Of a DNA stretch of 64,000 nucleotides, positions 34,858 through 47,100 are shown piece after piece; within the stretch, counting starts at the first letter, position 1; the number at the start of each line of letters is the position of its first letter. Source of the stretch: Spizellomyces punctatus DAOM BR117 (Eukaryota > Chytridiomycota > Chytridiomycetes > Spizellomycetales > Spizellomycetaceae). Location of the stretch: positions 20,713 to 84,712 of the forward strand of contig NW_015971538.1 in NCBI RefSeq assembly GCF_000182565.1, in the 5' to 3' direction. The position numbers were made by a program, and so were the translations under genes. Below the pieces are notes generated by a model, which worked only from the letters and a program-made list of their open reading frames with translations, did not search any database and was not told the origin of the DNA.

Positions 34858-35167
34858 GTGAGTGTTGGATGAAAACAAAGAGTAACAGCTTGGGTTGGGC
34901 AAAAGTGGTCATAGCGGTTATGGCGCCCGCCCATACAATCGTGTAGACTCGCCCGTGTACGCGGGGTGTTTGCAAGGGCAGGCGGGCAAGGACAAGCGCA
35001 GCAACGCTGGGTGGGCCGACTCGTCGTCCCTTCCTTTGGAGGAGGGAGATAGGACGGGAATCATATGGAAAGGCTATCAGTTAAAGTCCTGCTGTGCCCG
35101 CTACTTTCGACAGCCTTGCGTGTCGACCAACAGCGTTTGTTCCTCACACAACCCTTTTGCCTTGCAG
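34858..35167 (+). other. Possible 5' leader intron of the glycogenin gene
   Basis: A strong GTGAGT donor follows AAAG at 34857, and a pyrimidine-rich TTTTGCCTTGCAG acceptor ends at 35167. Removing it puts the TATA box about 155 nt from the ATG. No coding character within. Inferred from splice signals only. Confidence 0.35.
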
Positions 35168-35250
35168 ATACCAACTACGTAAAATACACACACACACACA
35201 GAGATCCGACTAGCCCACTGGCGCCCTAATATCCCTAAACACGCAAGAAA

Positions 35251-36728
35251 ATGCCGATATCCACTGGCCCAGCGACTACCGGCGGCAGCACGACCGGGTA
35301 CCCCTACTGCACGCTCCTCACTTCCGATTCCTACCTCCCAGGCGCTCTCGTCCTGGCCTCCTCCCTCCGCGCCACTATTACGCGGCACCCGCTCGTCTGC
35401 CTCGTCCCCACCAACGCCCTCTCCCCGTCCGCAAACGCCGCTCTCCAGCAGGCTTATGATAGAGTCGTGGAAGTTCCCCTCTTGCGCTCAGCAAATACAG
35501 AGAACCTGACGTTATTGGGGAGGTTGGATCTCGACATTACGTTGACAAAACTCCATGTATTCAATCCAGATGTGGTGGGATATGAACGTGTCGTGTTCAT
35601 GGATGCCGATGTGATGGTGACGCGGAATGTGGATACCCTGTTTACGTACTTGGACGGTGATGTGGTCTTTGCAGCTGCACCCGATATTGGCTGGCCAGAT
35701 TGTTTCAATTCCGGTGTGTTTTGTCTCAAGCCTTCTCGGAACCTGTTTGAAGGCTTGGTCCGAATGGCGACGACAGGTGGTAGTTTTGATGGAGGTGATC
35801 AGGGTGTGCTGAACCAGTTTTTTTCGTCGTGGGCTTCGGGCGTCCCGCGGCCTGGTTCGGCGTTTCATCGAACGGGGAGGTTACCTTTCACGTTCAATGT
35901 CACGCCCACTTCGTTTTACTCGTACCTGCCAGCATTGGTCCATTTCTACAATGATATTTCGGCTGTGCATTTTATCGGGGCTCAAAAACCATGGCAGATG
36001 TCTAGGAATGGGGAAGGAAGTGTTGATGCGTAAGTAAACGTACTCACTTTTTTGACTTTTTTGCATCCCGTAATTCAAAGAGTACGCCTTCACACAGAAG
36101 CGGAAAACAAAATGGACCCATGAAAGAATTCATCACCAGGTGGTGGCAATTCTACGATGCCGTCAAGCACGTTTACAACGTCGCCACCAAATCCGTTTCC
36201 TCCTCTGCTCATCCCACGGTGCATCATCCCACCCCGGTCTACCATAACCTCCACGCAACCACTCATACGCAAAACGCGTCTAGCACAGCGTACACGAACC
36301 CGGTGACCGACTTTTCCAACTACCGGGTCGCATGGGATGAACGTGAAGCGTCCCCTGTCCGCACGACCTTTGTAGATGACCTTGACCCCGTCTTTTCCCC
36401 GACGGAACCTGAAGCCCTCTACCCAGACATGATATCCACCCTTGAATCCCCTATTACCGGCCCTTCCAAAGCTGGTCCTTCCAAGGCACCCTCTAAACCC
36501 ACTCCCAAACCCATTTCCCCTGATACCACGAAATCTGCCGACCTGGGCACCTACCGCGTCGGCTGGAACCCCACTGAACTCGGCCTCCGCGTCGTTGATT
36601 CTTCGACCGCCAGTCTCCCCCCTCAAGAAGATGAGGCTTTTGACGAAGAAAACCAAGAAGCCTTCATGGCAAGACTCAAGAGGCCTAAAAGTGCTATTGC
36701 GGCTGCGCATGATGAGTTGGGTATGTAG
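35251..36728 (+). CDS. Glycogenin (self-glucosylating glycogen primer)
   Basis: Two exons, 35251-36029 and 36098-36728, 469 residues. Glycogenin adds glucose from UDP-glucose to its own tyrosine and primes glycogen. The GT8 domain covers residues ~17-255: YCTLLTSDSYLPGALVLASS, the metal-binding FMDADV (Asp118 and Asp120), DIGWPDCFNSGVF, SFDGGDQGVLNQF and HFIGAQKPW. The acceptor site reads SFYSYLP, where Tyr223 aligns with Tyr195 of the rabbit enzyme, so it can prime. A Pro-rich insert (residues ~198-210) is unusual. The second half is a disordered linker with two similar motifs, NYRVAW and TYRVGW, which resemble glycogen-synthase-binding sequences near the glycogenin C-terminus. The N-terminal 16 residues are Gly/Thr-rich. 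Confidence 0.94.
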
Positions 36729-37725
36729 ACGTAATTTGATTATTGGTTTGGGAGTATCAACTCAGGTGGGATTGCATAGGGAAACTAAAGGGAAAAAGCT
36801 TTGCGAGGTAGAGTTTGTGTGTGTGTGTGGGAGGGAATAGATGAGATTATTTACAAAAAAAAAAAAAAGTGAGGAAAGAAAACAATAAATGGTTATTTTT
36901 TTATTGAGCTTTTTTTTTTTTTGGTTAGTATCTATGCATTTTTATATTTTTGAACTCTACTGTAGATCCCATGGCGAAACTTGGCTTTAATTTGCCTATA
37001 CCACCATCTTTTTAAACGTATTTCGTTGGAATATCCGTCAGAACAGAGTTGAGCGACCAATATAGAACCTGTGATAACCTTGGTTTTTACAGGTATTTTG
37101 ACAACACAAAAACAACGCATTAGCAAAAGAACTATGAAATGTCCCCATTTTTATGGGTTGAGCTTGACACCCTTGGGATCCAATATTTGAAATAACCATA
37201 TTAGTAAACACCAAACAGCCGCAAAAACTAACATACGGAAATAACATGATCAATAGAAATAGTGCATGTTTGCATCCCTCGGATATGTCCCTTTGAGATT
37301 CTTGCCGGTTTATGCAAATGCGATAGCCAAAAAAAAAAACAGGCATGTAAAAGTTTTTTGGATCGCATTGCATACATTTAAGCGCCATGTCAAAACCAAA
37401 ACTTCCAAAACATTATCAACAAATCGCAAAACTGTTGCTTGGGTTGCTCTCTCAGATCGATACAGACATCATCCACATGTCCGATCTCTAAAAAACATGC
37501 AACAGCTCGGAACGACACCAAGCAAAAACATTAAGACGCAATCTATTTACACCACAAAACCCATACAATATTACAACATGAAAAGAATAAAAAAAAAGTT
37601 TCCTGTCCATACACCGGTCCCACCACTCTATCCAACCCAAACAAAACAAGAAAGAATGTACATTTTAAAAAAAGTCCATACCATAGAACCGTTCCTTGCG
37701 ATGGGGGGTATCCAAAATGTATAAA
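36729..37725. other. Convergent intergenic region, no gene seen
   Basis: 1 kb between the glycogenin and kinase 3' ends, T/A-rich with poly-A and poly-T runs (36855-36866, 36910-36921, 37329-37339). It should contain both terminator regions. No supportable gene. Confidence 0.55.
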
Positions 37726-39441
37726 CTACATATTCAACCAAACATGTGCCGCAACATCATGAATCGAAGCCCGTCGGGAGGGCCTTTTTTCCAACATACA
37801 GTCCAAAAGATCCATACATTGCGGTGACAAGCGGTGTTTGGGGAACGTGTAAGCGTGTTGAGCAGCTTGAGCAGGGGTCGTAAAGGGGACTTCGCCGTTG
37901 AGCATAATGTAGAGACAACATCCTAAAGCCCAAATCTCGGCTTCAGGACCCCGGTATTTTTCACCGCGGAGGATTTCAGGGGATGCGTATTGGATAGTTC
38001 TAATGGATTCAATAAGTCATTTTTGCATAATGGTCAAATAAAACGCAGTTTGAATAACGAACCCCAAGAACCGATCAAAAAGCTTTCCGGTAGGTTGAGG
38101 GACAAAAGCCGCTGACCCAAAGTCAATCAATTTGACACAAAAGTGTTCGTCAACGAGGATATTCTCGTCCTTGATATCCCGATGCACGATCCCGAGGGAA
38201 TGCAAGTGCTTGATGGCGGAAATGATTTGACGAAACACAAAGCGGGCTTGGGATTCCGTTAAACGGTCATGTTGTTCAATACATCTAGATTTTTAATCAG
38301 TACCAGCGGTCAAAAAAAACAAAATAAAACAGTCGTTGTACGTACTCAAAGAGGTCCATAGAAGGCCGTCTTGTCAATTTCGGAATCATCATGGGCGACA
38401 AGGGAGGTGAAGCCGGTGCGCTGCCTGACGAAACCATCCCACCCGACGCCCGCTCGCCAGGAAAAAACGAGGTAGGTGTAATGGGAGTAAGAGTTTGCGT
38501 CGGTGGTGGTGCAGATGATTCTCCAGACGGGTCAGATCGCGTAGAAGTCCAAGGTGCACCATGAAGTTCAGTAATGAGATAGAAAAAGGTCATGTCTTCA
38601 AAGAAATCAAGGTATGTAATGATATTGTCGTGTTGGATCTAATAACACAAATACTTTGTTATTATCCATTGCCTGCAAGCGTTCAAGGGCAAAATAGAAA
38701 CGGCAAACTTACATTTTTCAACATGAAAACTTCCATGGGTACAACGCCCAACTCTGCATCCCGAGCCCATCCTTGCGCAGGCACCTTGCTCTTTACGATA
38801 AACTTGCAAGCAACTTCCCGCTCATCACACTTTCGCACCGCCGAACAAACAAATCCAAACCCGCCACTCCCAAGTTCTTGACCAAGGGTATACATACTCA
38901 CAAACGCAGCATTCAACTGATGTCGGTTCAAGTACCGTTCCGCCATCGAGTCGGCTGGAGTAGGTGGGTCTGGAGATGGGTAGGCTTGCTGTGCTTTTGT
39001 TTTCGGAGGAGGGAGTTGTTGGGCGACATGTTGCGGGTAGGGGTATCGCTGCAATGGTACAGCTACCGGCCGTGGTGGCAAGGGCTTGTTGGGCGGTGGA
39101 CACGCAGGAGGAAGATTGGCAGTCGATACGGCGAGTTTGGAGGGTTTGGCACGCGATGAGATGGGAACCCGCGGTGGGATCGACGCGTTTGTTGCTTTTC
39201 GCGCAGACGAGGACGTTAATGTGTAGTGCGAATGGCTATCATGCGTCGAGAACGAATGTTGTTGTTGTTGTTGTTGGTGTTGTTGTTGTTGTGGATGCTG
39301 ATGATGAAGAAGGTGGTGGTGATGTTGAGGAGCTTCTGTAAAGAGCCGGCGAGCTTGAAGTGGCTCACGCTTTGCTTGCTGATGTTGGGGAAACGGCAGA
39401 GGCATCGAAGACGATACATACGGAACGTGTAGGTCAAACAT
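37726..39441 (-). CDS. Ser/Thr protein kinase, PAS-kinase (Psk1/PASK)-like catalytic domain
   Basis: Four exons: 39441-38713, 38638-38346, 38284-38063 and 37999-37726, 505 residues. The N-terminal ~170 residues are low complexity, rich in His, Gln ([12 protein letters not shown]) and Pro. The kinase starts at [16 protein letters not shown] (Gly loop), then VACKFIV (ATP lysine), [24 protein letters not shown] and [19 protein letters not shown]; every catalytic residue is present. HRDIKDEN with DFGSAA places it near PAS kinases of the CAMK group. No PAS domain is visible in the model. About 60 Ser/Pro-rich residues are inserted in the hinge, between [10 protein letters not shown] and the DLFECIE helix. 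In yeast such kinases adjust glycogen and sugar use; that role is an inference here. Confidence 0.88.
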
Positions 39442-39796
39442 GTCTGTCGTCTTTTGTATTGTAATGGAGGTGGGGTATATTCCAGTTTGCTGCGCACGAG
39501 AACCGCCTTTGTTGGCGGGGCGAACTGGGCAAAGGGCGAGATCCAGGCGTGGGAAAAAAAACACGTATCAATGGGTATAATCGCGTGTAAAGGAACTAGT
39601 TGGTAGATCTGTCGACCGACGACGACCACGCCGAGAACGATGTGTGTGTGTTGCTGCCTTGTTTTGTTTCGGGGGTCGAGCCCGGGGCAGATAAGTACAG
39701 ATCTTGAGCAGGATAACCGTGGTAATAATCAACTCCTCCAAGTATTAAAAAAAAAGAACGAGGCGACAAAGAGGAAAAACACACTCGAGCGTGTTG

Positions 39797-39803
39797 TTTT
39801 ATA
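39797..39803 (-). promoter_or_regulatory. Candidate TATA box of the kinase gene
   Basis: TATAAAA on the minus strand, 356 nt upstream of the kinase ATG. The distance implies a long leader, so this is tentative. Confidence 0.3.
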
Positions 39804-40553
39804 AGCGCGCAAGGATGTCCTAGGACGACGACATGCAGCGGAAGGGGGGGGATGGGAGGGGGAAAAGGTCCTCAAAGGACAATAACACACAAAGGAGTGA
39901 GACAAAGATCGGAAGTCTAGCAAGCGTCTCTTCCCAATATGTTCTTGTCCGAGTCTGGCTTTTTTTTTTGAGAGTCCTTTTTCGAAACTTGAAGTTTGTT
40001 GTTGGGAGGATTTTCAAAAAGGAAAAGGGCGTAAGAAGGAGGAGGGCCCAAAAGGAACCGTTTTTTAAAGGAGCTCACAAAATCAAGGGCCTTTGTTAAA
40101 CGACAGATGATGCCTGCCAAAATAATAAAAAGGTCGTGGCGAGAAGAAGAAGAAGACAACGAAGAAGGAATGGAAGAGGAGCGCGCGCAGTACACAAAGT
40201 GTTTTTTCTTGTGTGTTTGTGTGTTTTGTTTACCCTACTTTCATAATTTTGGGCCCGACAAGGTCAATCTCCCAACCCTTTAGCCTTCCCACTTTAACAG
40301 AGCCTCTCGCCAGCTCTCAAGGCGAGGTCCAAGGGGGGGGACAGAAAACAACAATCAAAAAGAAGGGCCTATTTTCTCCTCCTCCGTCCACCCCCAAGCG
40401 CCAACCACAAGGGAAGGAAGGAGGAGGGGGGGAAATATTGCAAAAAAAAAAACGTAAACGTTTGATATTGTGTGTGTGTGTATAGATGGGTGTGTGTGTG
40501 TGCAATGTGCTTCAATGATGCCATGTCATTCGTCTCCTTTGCTTTCCCTCCCA

Positions 40554-40583
40554 TCCCCCCACCCACCCACCCACCCACCCACC
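40554..40583. repeat. (CCCA)n tract, G-rich on the minus strand
   Basis: Six uninterrupted ACCC units preceded by a C6 run. The minus strand reads as serial GGGT units, which can form a parallel G-quadruplex. Confidence 0.9.
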
Positions 40584-42212
40584 AGACAACATAATAAAGA
40601 ATAAGTACGAGGTGCAGGGTTCAAAAAAAGATCTGGCGCAAACCCAACAACCAGATATAACAAATCAAATACGAAATACAACACAAAAAAGGGCATTTTA
40701 ATCATGTCCCCAGATCACACAAAGGAGAAGTGTGAAATGTAGCAAAAAGGCACAAGGGGGGCCAAGGGCAGCCAAGGGCGGGCAACAAAAATAACCATCA
40801 ACTATGAAGCAAACAAGAAAAAACCCAAACCAGGGCCTTGTGTGTGTTCGTGTCTACACTAACATGGGCGTAGTGTGTGCATCTGAACAAAAAGATCCAT
40901 ACACAGACTCTCAACTACGTGTGTGCTCGCTTGGAACTGCAAAAGGACATGGCAGGCCAGCTACAGAATCTCTTGCGCCTTTTGGCCATTTGGTCATGTT
41001 TGCAACCTTTGGTAATAACGTGCGCGCTAAAACAGGACTCGAAGGGCTGCAAGGGACAAGAGAAGGGCTCGCTCGCCAGTTGAAACGCCCGTTCTACTTG
41101 CTGCGCATTCGATCCTTTTGCATCAAATCTTGAAAGTCCACATGCTTTGATGCTCAAAGCTTATTAGTGATCTCAATCACCGGCATTGTTCATCGTCATC
41201 ATCATCGTCGTCGTTCCTTGTCGTTGTCGTCGTGATCGTATTCAACAAAAGTATTCATCGACAAGTCGAAAAAAAGAACACCTTCTTCTTGATCAACAGC
41301 GCATGGAGGACAAGGATTACCAAAAATGGTTAAATGAGCCATGCCACACTCCCGGGTCACGGCCAGAACCGATAGGCTGGCCACAGAATTTGATTACGCA
41401 AGGCGTATGTCCCTACGAGCTTACAACGATTTCACACTTCTAGTTTGCTTTGGGGCAATGCACACAGATGGACAGTTTACGGGAAGCGTCTTGGGATGGA
41501 CAGTTGCACACGTACGAAGGTCATGCAGTCCCTTCAGCCACCTCAACCACTAGCACCTCCACCACAACTTGAACGTTTAGAATTAAAGAGAGCAACCGGT
41601 AAACACTTTCAAGGGGCGAAATTGAAATTACTCGGAGAAAAACACAACTAGGATGCGGTAAAGGCAATCCCATCATGATGACCATATTAGTACAACCCGT
41701 ACGAGTCGGACAAAGTAGAGCAGACACGCACACAGGACGATTGAGGCCACCCAACCCGATATATCGGGAAGCCCTTGTAGGGCCCAGGAGTCAAAGAAGG
41801 GAACCATATGACGTTTTGCAACCTTCTTTGGACATACCATGGCCATTCTTTTTGGGTGATTTGCATGCCGGATGCGCGCAAGTTCCATTGAATTATTCCT
41901 GGCTCCATCACTGTCAAATTCTTTTTATCCAGAAGTTGCACAGGAAACCTGCATCTCTCCTTCGCCTTTGTTCATGATGGGTGGGTGGTGATCAGCAGAC
42001 GTTAGACTCTGGATATTATTGCAGGAGCGGTGAGGGGAGCAATTAGATCGAGTTGGCATTGGGAACACTCGAGATAAGATGAATGGGCTTGACAAACCCG
42101 ACAATCCGAAGCTGATCGTCAAGCCTATTTGAAAATCATGACGACAATGCAAGGTCAAAAATAAAGACAAGGAAACGAGGTTTGGTAGAGTCCTTTTAAT
42201 GCTCGGAGAATA

Positions 42213-42303
42213 GCTTTCCTCCGACGGATTTTACACTAGGGCAGCAATGACCGGAGGATGGCTTGCTCCGATGGTTTTTGCACTAGGGCAGCCATCAAAA
42301 GGA
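42213..42303. repeat. Imperfect 43-bp tandem duplication
   Basis: Copies at 42213-42255 and 42261-42303 share ACTAGGGCAGC and the CTCCGA.GG core, roughly three quarters identical by eye. No coding context. Confidence 0.7.
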
Positions 42304-43049
42304 TTGCATGTTGATGAAGGGCCCTTGTTCACAAAATCGGTGCAGAGCCATAGCATAGAGCAAAGTGTCGAAATTCCAACGTCTTGCATTTACATCTCTT
42401 ACATATACACAGTTATTCAATAGTGCCATGTCTGATTATGAGACTCATCTTATTTACTTTGACCAGCACACAACACAGGATCGAAAGAGACATGCCGCAT
42501 TGTCCTAACCCATGGCAAACAACACCGTCATCCTTCCGCTCAAAACGCCCACTTCTGCTGCAATAAGCCTCGTACCCTCTCCCTTTGGGTACTGTTGAAA
42601 ACGCCCACCCTATATCTCCCTTTTATTTTTTACGCCGAGGTAGCCCCCGTCGTACCCGCCGAGATGGGAGTGTTCCACCTGACGTTGATCTGACGTTTTT
42701 CAATGTGGGTCCTAAACCCTTCTTCAAGGGCTTTAATTCCAAAGGGAGACACGTCCAACACCACGGCACGCTCTTTGCTAAAGTAAGCCTAAATTCCGCG
42801 CCTGGAATTGGACTGTGAAAAATGGCTATGGCCCCGCGTCCGCATTCTTTTATTAACACTGGTGTTGTTTGTTTTTGTACAGTAGGGTCTCGATCATGAG
42901 TCCTCGCCTTTTAATAAAGCTATTCACAGCTTTATGGATCTGCGTGCCCTTGACTAATGGATTTGATGGGATCTTTTGTCTTACCCAGGACATCTCTCCT
43001 TTAGCGTTCCAAACACCTCCCCAGCTGACACTTTGCGGGCGCCCTCTCT

Positions 43050-43199
43050 GATGGACATGCATTTAGGGCCTGCATAGCTTGGCTCATGGATGTGGATGTG
43101 ATTGCTCTGTGGCATTGTCCTGACCTTTCCCGCGCGTCTTATCAGATGGACATGGGTCTAGAGCCTGCATCGCTTGGCTGATGGATGTGGATGGGATTC
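43050..43199. repeat. Imperfect ~55-bp direct repeat, 95-bp spacing
   Basis: Copies at about 43050-43104 and 43145-43199 share GATGGACATG, GCCTGCAT.GCTTGGCT and ATGGATGTGGATG. They differ at a few positions. A tandem duplication of a 95-bp unit, later diverged in its second part, would explain the spacing. Confidence 0.75.
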
Positions 43200-44163
43200 T
43201 AGCATTTTTGAGCCTCGGCCTTGTTTACTAGCTTTTACAGGACATCCCTTTACACAGAGTTCCGATCCACGACAATGTACGCGCTCGCCAATGGATTGTT
43301 TACTCAGCGTGTCGCGTTCGTGTTTGTTTTTGTTTTTCTTCCTTTGATCAGGTTCTTTGTAGACTCTCCACGCGTACACAAGAACAACGCTTGCAGTTGC
43401 GTTGCTTTTGCTGCGGCAGTCAATCCAGCTGTCACGGCAAAGTACGGGCATGTGCGCGAGCGGGCAGACCCAGCATTGTTCTCCTCCATATCGGTACATG
43501 TTTACGAAAAGCAGATATATTGATCCATTTGATGACTTTTTGGGTAGTGGACAAGATGCAAGTCACGCAGAGGCAAAACACACACACACGTCCCAAAACC
43601 GCTCTGTGTACTTGTCACGCGTGCATTGAATGACACTCTCATATTATCCAAGTACTAAAGTGGATTTTCACCCCATCATTGATATATCCATTGCATTTCT
43701 TGTCTTGTGCGTGAGATATCCAAAAAGAAAAAAAAACCCCCCAAATGTCCCAAATATCAACAGCCATCTAGTCTTCGAAAAGGTGTTCAAAATCCAAAAC
43801 GGCGGTAGCGACGGCCGCAAAAAAAAAAAAACGGCCCGTGCCACTCGAGGCGAATTCGGAGCCGGTTACCGTAAATTGTGCCTTGAAGCCCCGTGTGTTT
43901 CAGCTTGGATCGGTACGGGGTCATTTGCGTTTCAGACTGTCCAAAGATGAGACACAAACGACGACGACGACGACGAACGACTCTTAATCAATCCAAAGAC
44001 TTTGGACTTGCGAAAACAGTTACCAGTCTTGTAAAACATTTTACGACAACGAGGTTGATTCACTGGTCAACACGAGCGAGCAAGCGAGGACGTAACGTAG
44101 AAAGACGCAAGACAAGATTCTGGCCCATGTGCGAAACTCTAGCGTAGTTCTTACCGACGAACC

Positions 44164-47100
44164 ATGCCCCCGCGACTACCATCTCTAGGTTTGGGGGCAT
44201 TCTTGCTCCCCATTCTCTCTATCCTCCTCGTATTCCCTGGCCCAACATTTACTGCCACTGGCCGGTTTTCAACGCCAGGAATTTGTCAAACCTTTCTAAC
44301 CACTCTTCCACCCGTTCTAGACATTTTTGCGATAGAGGACCCAGATGCCTCTGTCCAATCATGCGCAAACCAATGCGTATCACAGAACCCACCGGTCAAC
44401 AGGATTGCTATGGGCGCTGGGACGCAAGACGGTCGAGTCTTTATCTCGTGCGCTTGTTTCCCAGCAGATCAAGCTCCACCTTCGACAAACCCACCTCCGC
44501 AGTCTTGCTCAACGGTCTGTGTGCGGGACGGATTCTCCTGTGGGAGTTCGGTAGATCCTAGGACCTGGACGGTGTATACAGTCTCTATTCAATTGGATTC
44601 GCCGGCCGTGACTGGGCCGACAAAGGGAACTGCCGTGGGAGCAGGGAATAAAGTGGATGGAGGCAGCCGACAAGGTGTGAATCTCGCTCCAATCATCTTT
44701 GGCGTTGCGGTGGGATTGGTGGTGATCGGAGCGGGAGCTGGGTTCTTGATGTACCGGCGTCGTAAAAGGGCAAACATCAGTCCATTCCGTGAGCGAAAAG
44801 TCGGGACGATTAATAAAGGAGACTCTACCGGACCAGATGGAAACGGTGGGGACATGGAACGAGGATATCGAGCGCAAACAGAGTATACAAACACTGCGGG
44901 GGGTGTCCTGGCGATGCCGAATGCTGAAATGCAAATGACCGAGCTGGACTCGCGCATGAGGCTGCCGAATGGTGGAGCTGGTTTACCTCCACCCGTAGGC
45001 CCAGTCAGTGACCGCAGCATGTTGGTGGCAGGAGCCGGACCAGTAGCAGCTGTTCGCGCAGACATTCCCCAAGGATCGCAGCAAGGATCATTGGAAAGAA
45101 CGGTTCTCGCGACAGGAAATACCACTGTCCCACCAATTCAGGCCTTTGATCCTCCTAAACCCATAAACCAATCCCAACCTAATGCCCCACAACGCGCGGC
45201 CCCCTTCCCCCTATCCGTGGATCAAATGGGTTCCCTCGAACGAGCCGTATTGACAGCGGCCAGTTCGGTCGCTGAACCACTTGCCGAGAATCCTACGGCG
45301 CCTGCAAGACCAGCCCTCGTAAATTCTGCCAATGTCATAACAGCCAATATGGCCATCATCCCATCCATTCCCCTCTCCGTCTTATCGTCAGGAAAGAAAT
45401 CCGATACATATACACTGCCTCCGCAGCTCCGTCAAGAGAATTTTGAGGAATTTGAGAGATCGAATGTAGTCCAAAATCAACAAAAGTCGCGTGACAAGCG
45501 CCCGGATTCGGGTCTGGGTGGTTCGTTGGAACGCTCCTCTATTCTTGGTTTGGTTCCCGACGTCATGCCTACCCCGCCACCCCGTGCGCAATCGGTCAGG
45601 CCGGGCACGACGGAGCCAAAGAACGCACAGTCCAGTGTTATTCCCGATTTTGGACAGCAGCAGCAGCAGCAAAAGCAGGTAGGACCCATGAGTAAGAATC
45701 CCGCCACCAATGCCCCACGGACAACGACGACTGTTTCCCAGCGGAGTGAGAAATCAGAGACCCAAAAGGCAGATAAACCAGTGACTGCACCAGCTGCTGA
45801 ACCCAATATACAAAAGAGGGGCCCTGTTCCGATATTGCAGGCTCCACCGAGGAAAGTCAAGAAAAATGGCCAAAATTCCGCTTCCCAGCAGCCCCAAAAC
45901 CCGACGCTGACAACCACACCTTTCACTCCACCCCAAGGCCCGCCGCCTACAGAGGAGCTCCCCATTCCTGCATCGGCAAACGTACCACTCTCAAGTCTCG
46001 ATCGTTCCCTACCGCCGCATTCACTACCCCCTACCGCATCCCGTCCGCCTGCTTTCGAAATCCCTCCACCAACCCGCCCAGCGCCAACTCAGCCTCCCAG
46101 CCAGCAAACCTCTGCGAACTCCAATCCCCGCAAAAGTACAGCAGGCACACTGCAGAACGGACAGCCCAAAACCATCAAAATCGATGACCAAATCATGAAG
46201 GATGCTTCTTCACGCGTCGTTTCGGTGCGAGTGAGCTCGTTACCAGAGACTCGCATACGTGAGGATGAAAAGATGCTTATGGGCCGGCTTTTGAAGCAAG
46301 GTGAAGCCACAATGACTGAGCAGAGTCAATCGTCGGGAATGCCAACGGTGCCCACGCCATCGCAAAAGGATGTTTCTACACCTGGATCTGGTCGGACGGA
46401 TGACGCTAAACCAGTACACAACCCGCAAGCGGCTCTCGAAGCTCTTTTGAAGATTGAGCTCCCCAAACGGGTGGAAAGGCGACTATCAAGCCCAGCAAGG
46501 AAGACGAATAAAGGTTCAGTCAGTAAAGTGGATGAACCAGATGCACGAGCGCCACAAGACCAACTTGGTCCACCTGGCCGCTCTGATACTCTAACCAATG
46601 CACCCCAACGCGACGTGAGCGCTCTCCCAAAATCATCAGACCCATCCACATCCCAACCCACAGTCAAACCCGAAACGATGCAGCGCGCCATTGACCGATT
46701 CCGCGACATTGCACGCGCGTCAGCAGAACTCAAGAACCCCGTGCCAATGCAACGCGCCGTGGATCGCTTCAAAGAAGTCCAGGGGACATTGGAGAGGAAG
46801 CGCGAAAGGGCGAACCAAAAAGAAGCAACGCAAGTAACGGAACCCGTTGAGGACAATTCGTCAAACGTTCCCGTCAACCCATCCAAACCCCTCCTTCCAT
46901 CCTTGGTCCCCCGTTCAGATAGTACTAGTATGGGATCCGTCCGTCCAACAGAACGATCAGTACAAATATCAAGTACACTCCCACCGGCCGTGAAAGCTGT
47001 ATCAGGAGGATCATTGGATCGGCCAGTAGGTGGTCCTACCCCATCTTCAGTTCGTACAGTTTTGGGTCCTCCCCCTTCTACCGTACCCGTACCACCCACG

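Larger units (their letters stand above)
39804..44163. other. 4.4 kb gene-poor region
   Basis: Upstream of the kinase (-) and of the giant membrane protein (+). Short frames on both strands (for example 40804-41133 +, 40915-41157 -, 41675-41977 +) lack domains and splice continuity. It holds a CACC repeat, purine-rich blocks and two pairs of imperfect duplications (separate entries). It may contain decayed mobile DNA, but I see no transposase, terminal repeat or target duplication. Confidence 0.45.

Noticed and set aside
36090-36710. 206-residue minus-strand frame opposite the glycogenin tail
   Set aside because: Antisense reading of the second glycogenin exon; low complexity and no protein features.
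39844-39868. G-rich run (G8, G3, G5) as a regulatory quadruplex
   Set aside because: Runs are uneven and no gene start is close. Weaker than the GGGT array at 40554-40583.
40804-41977. Short frames on both strands as a hidden gene
   Set aside because: Several overlap at similar length, none has a domain, and splice sites do not connect them.
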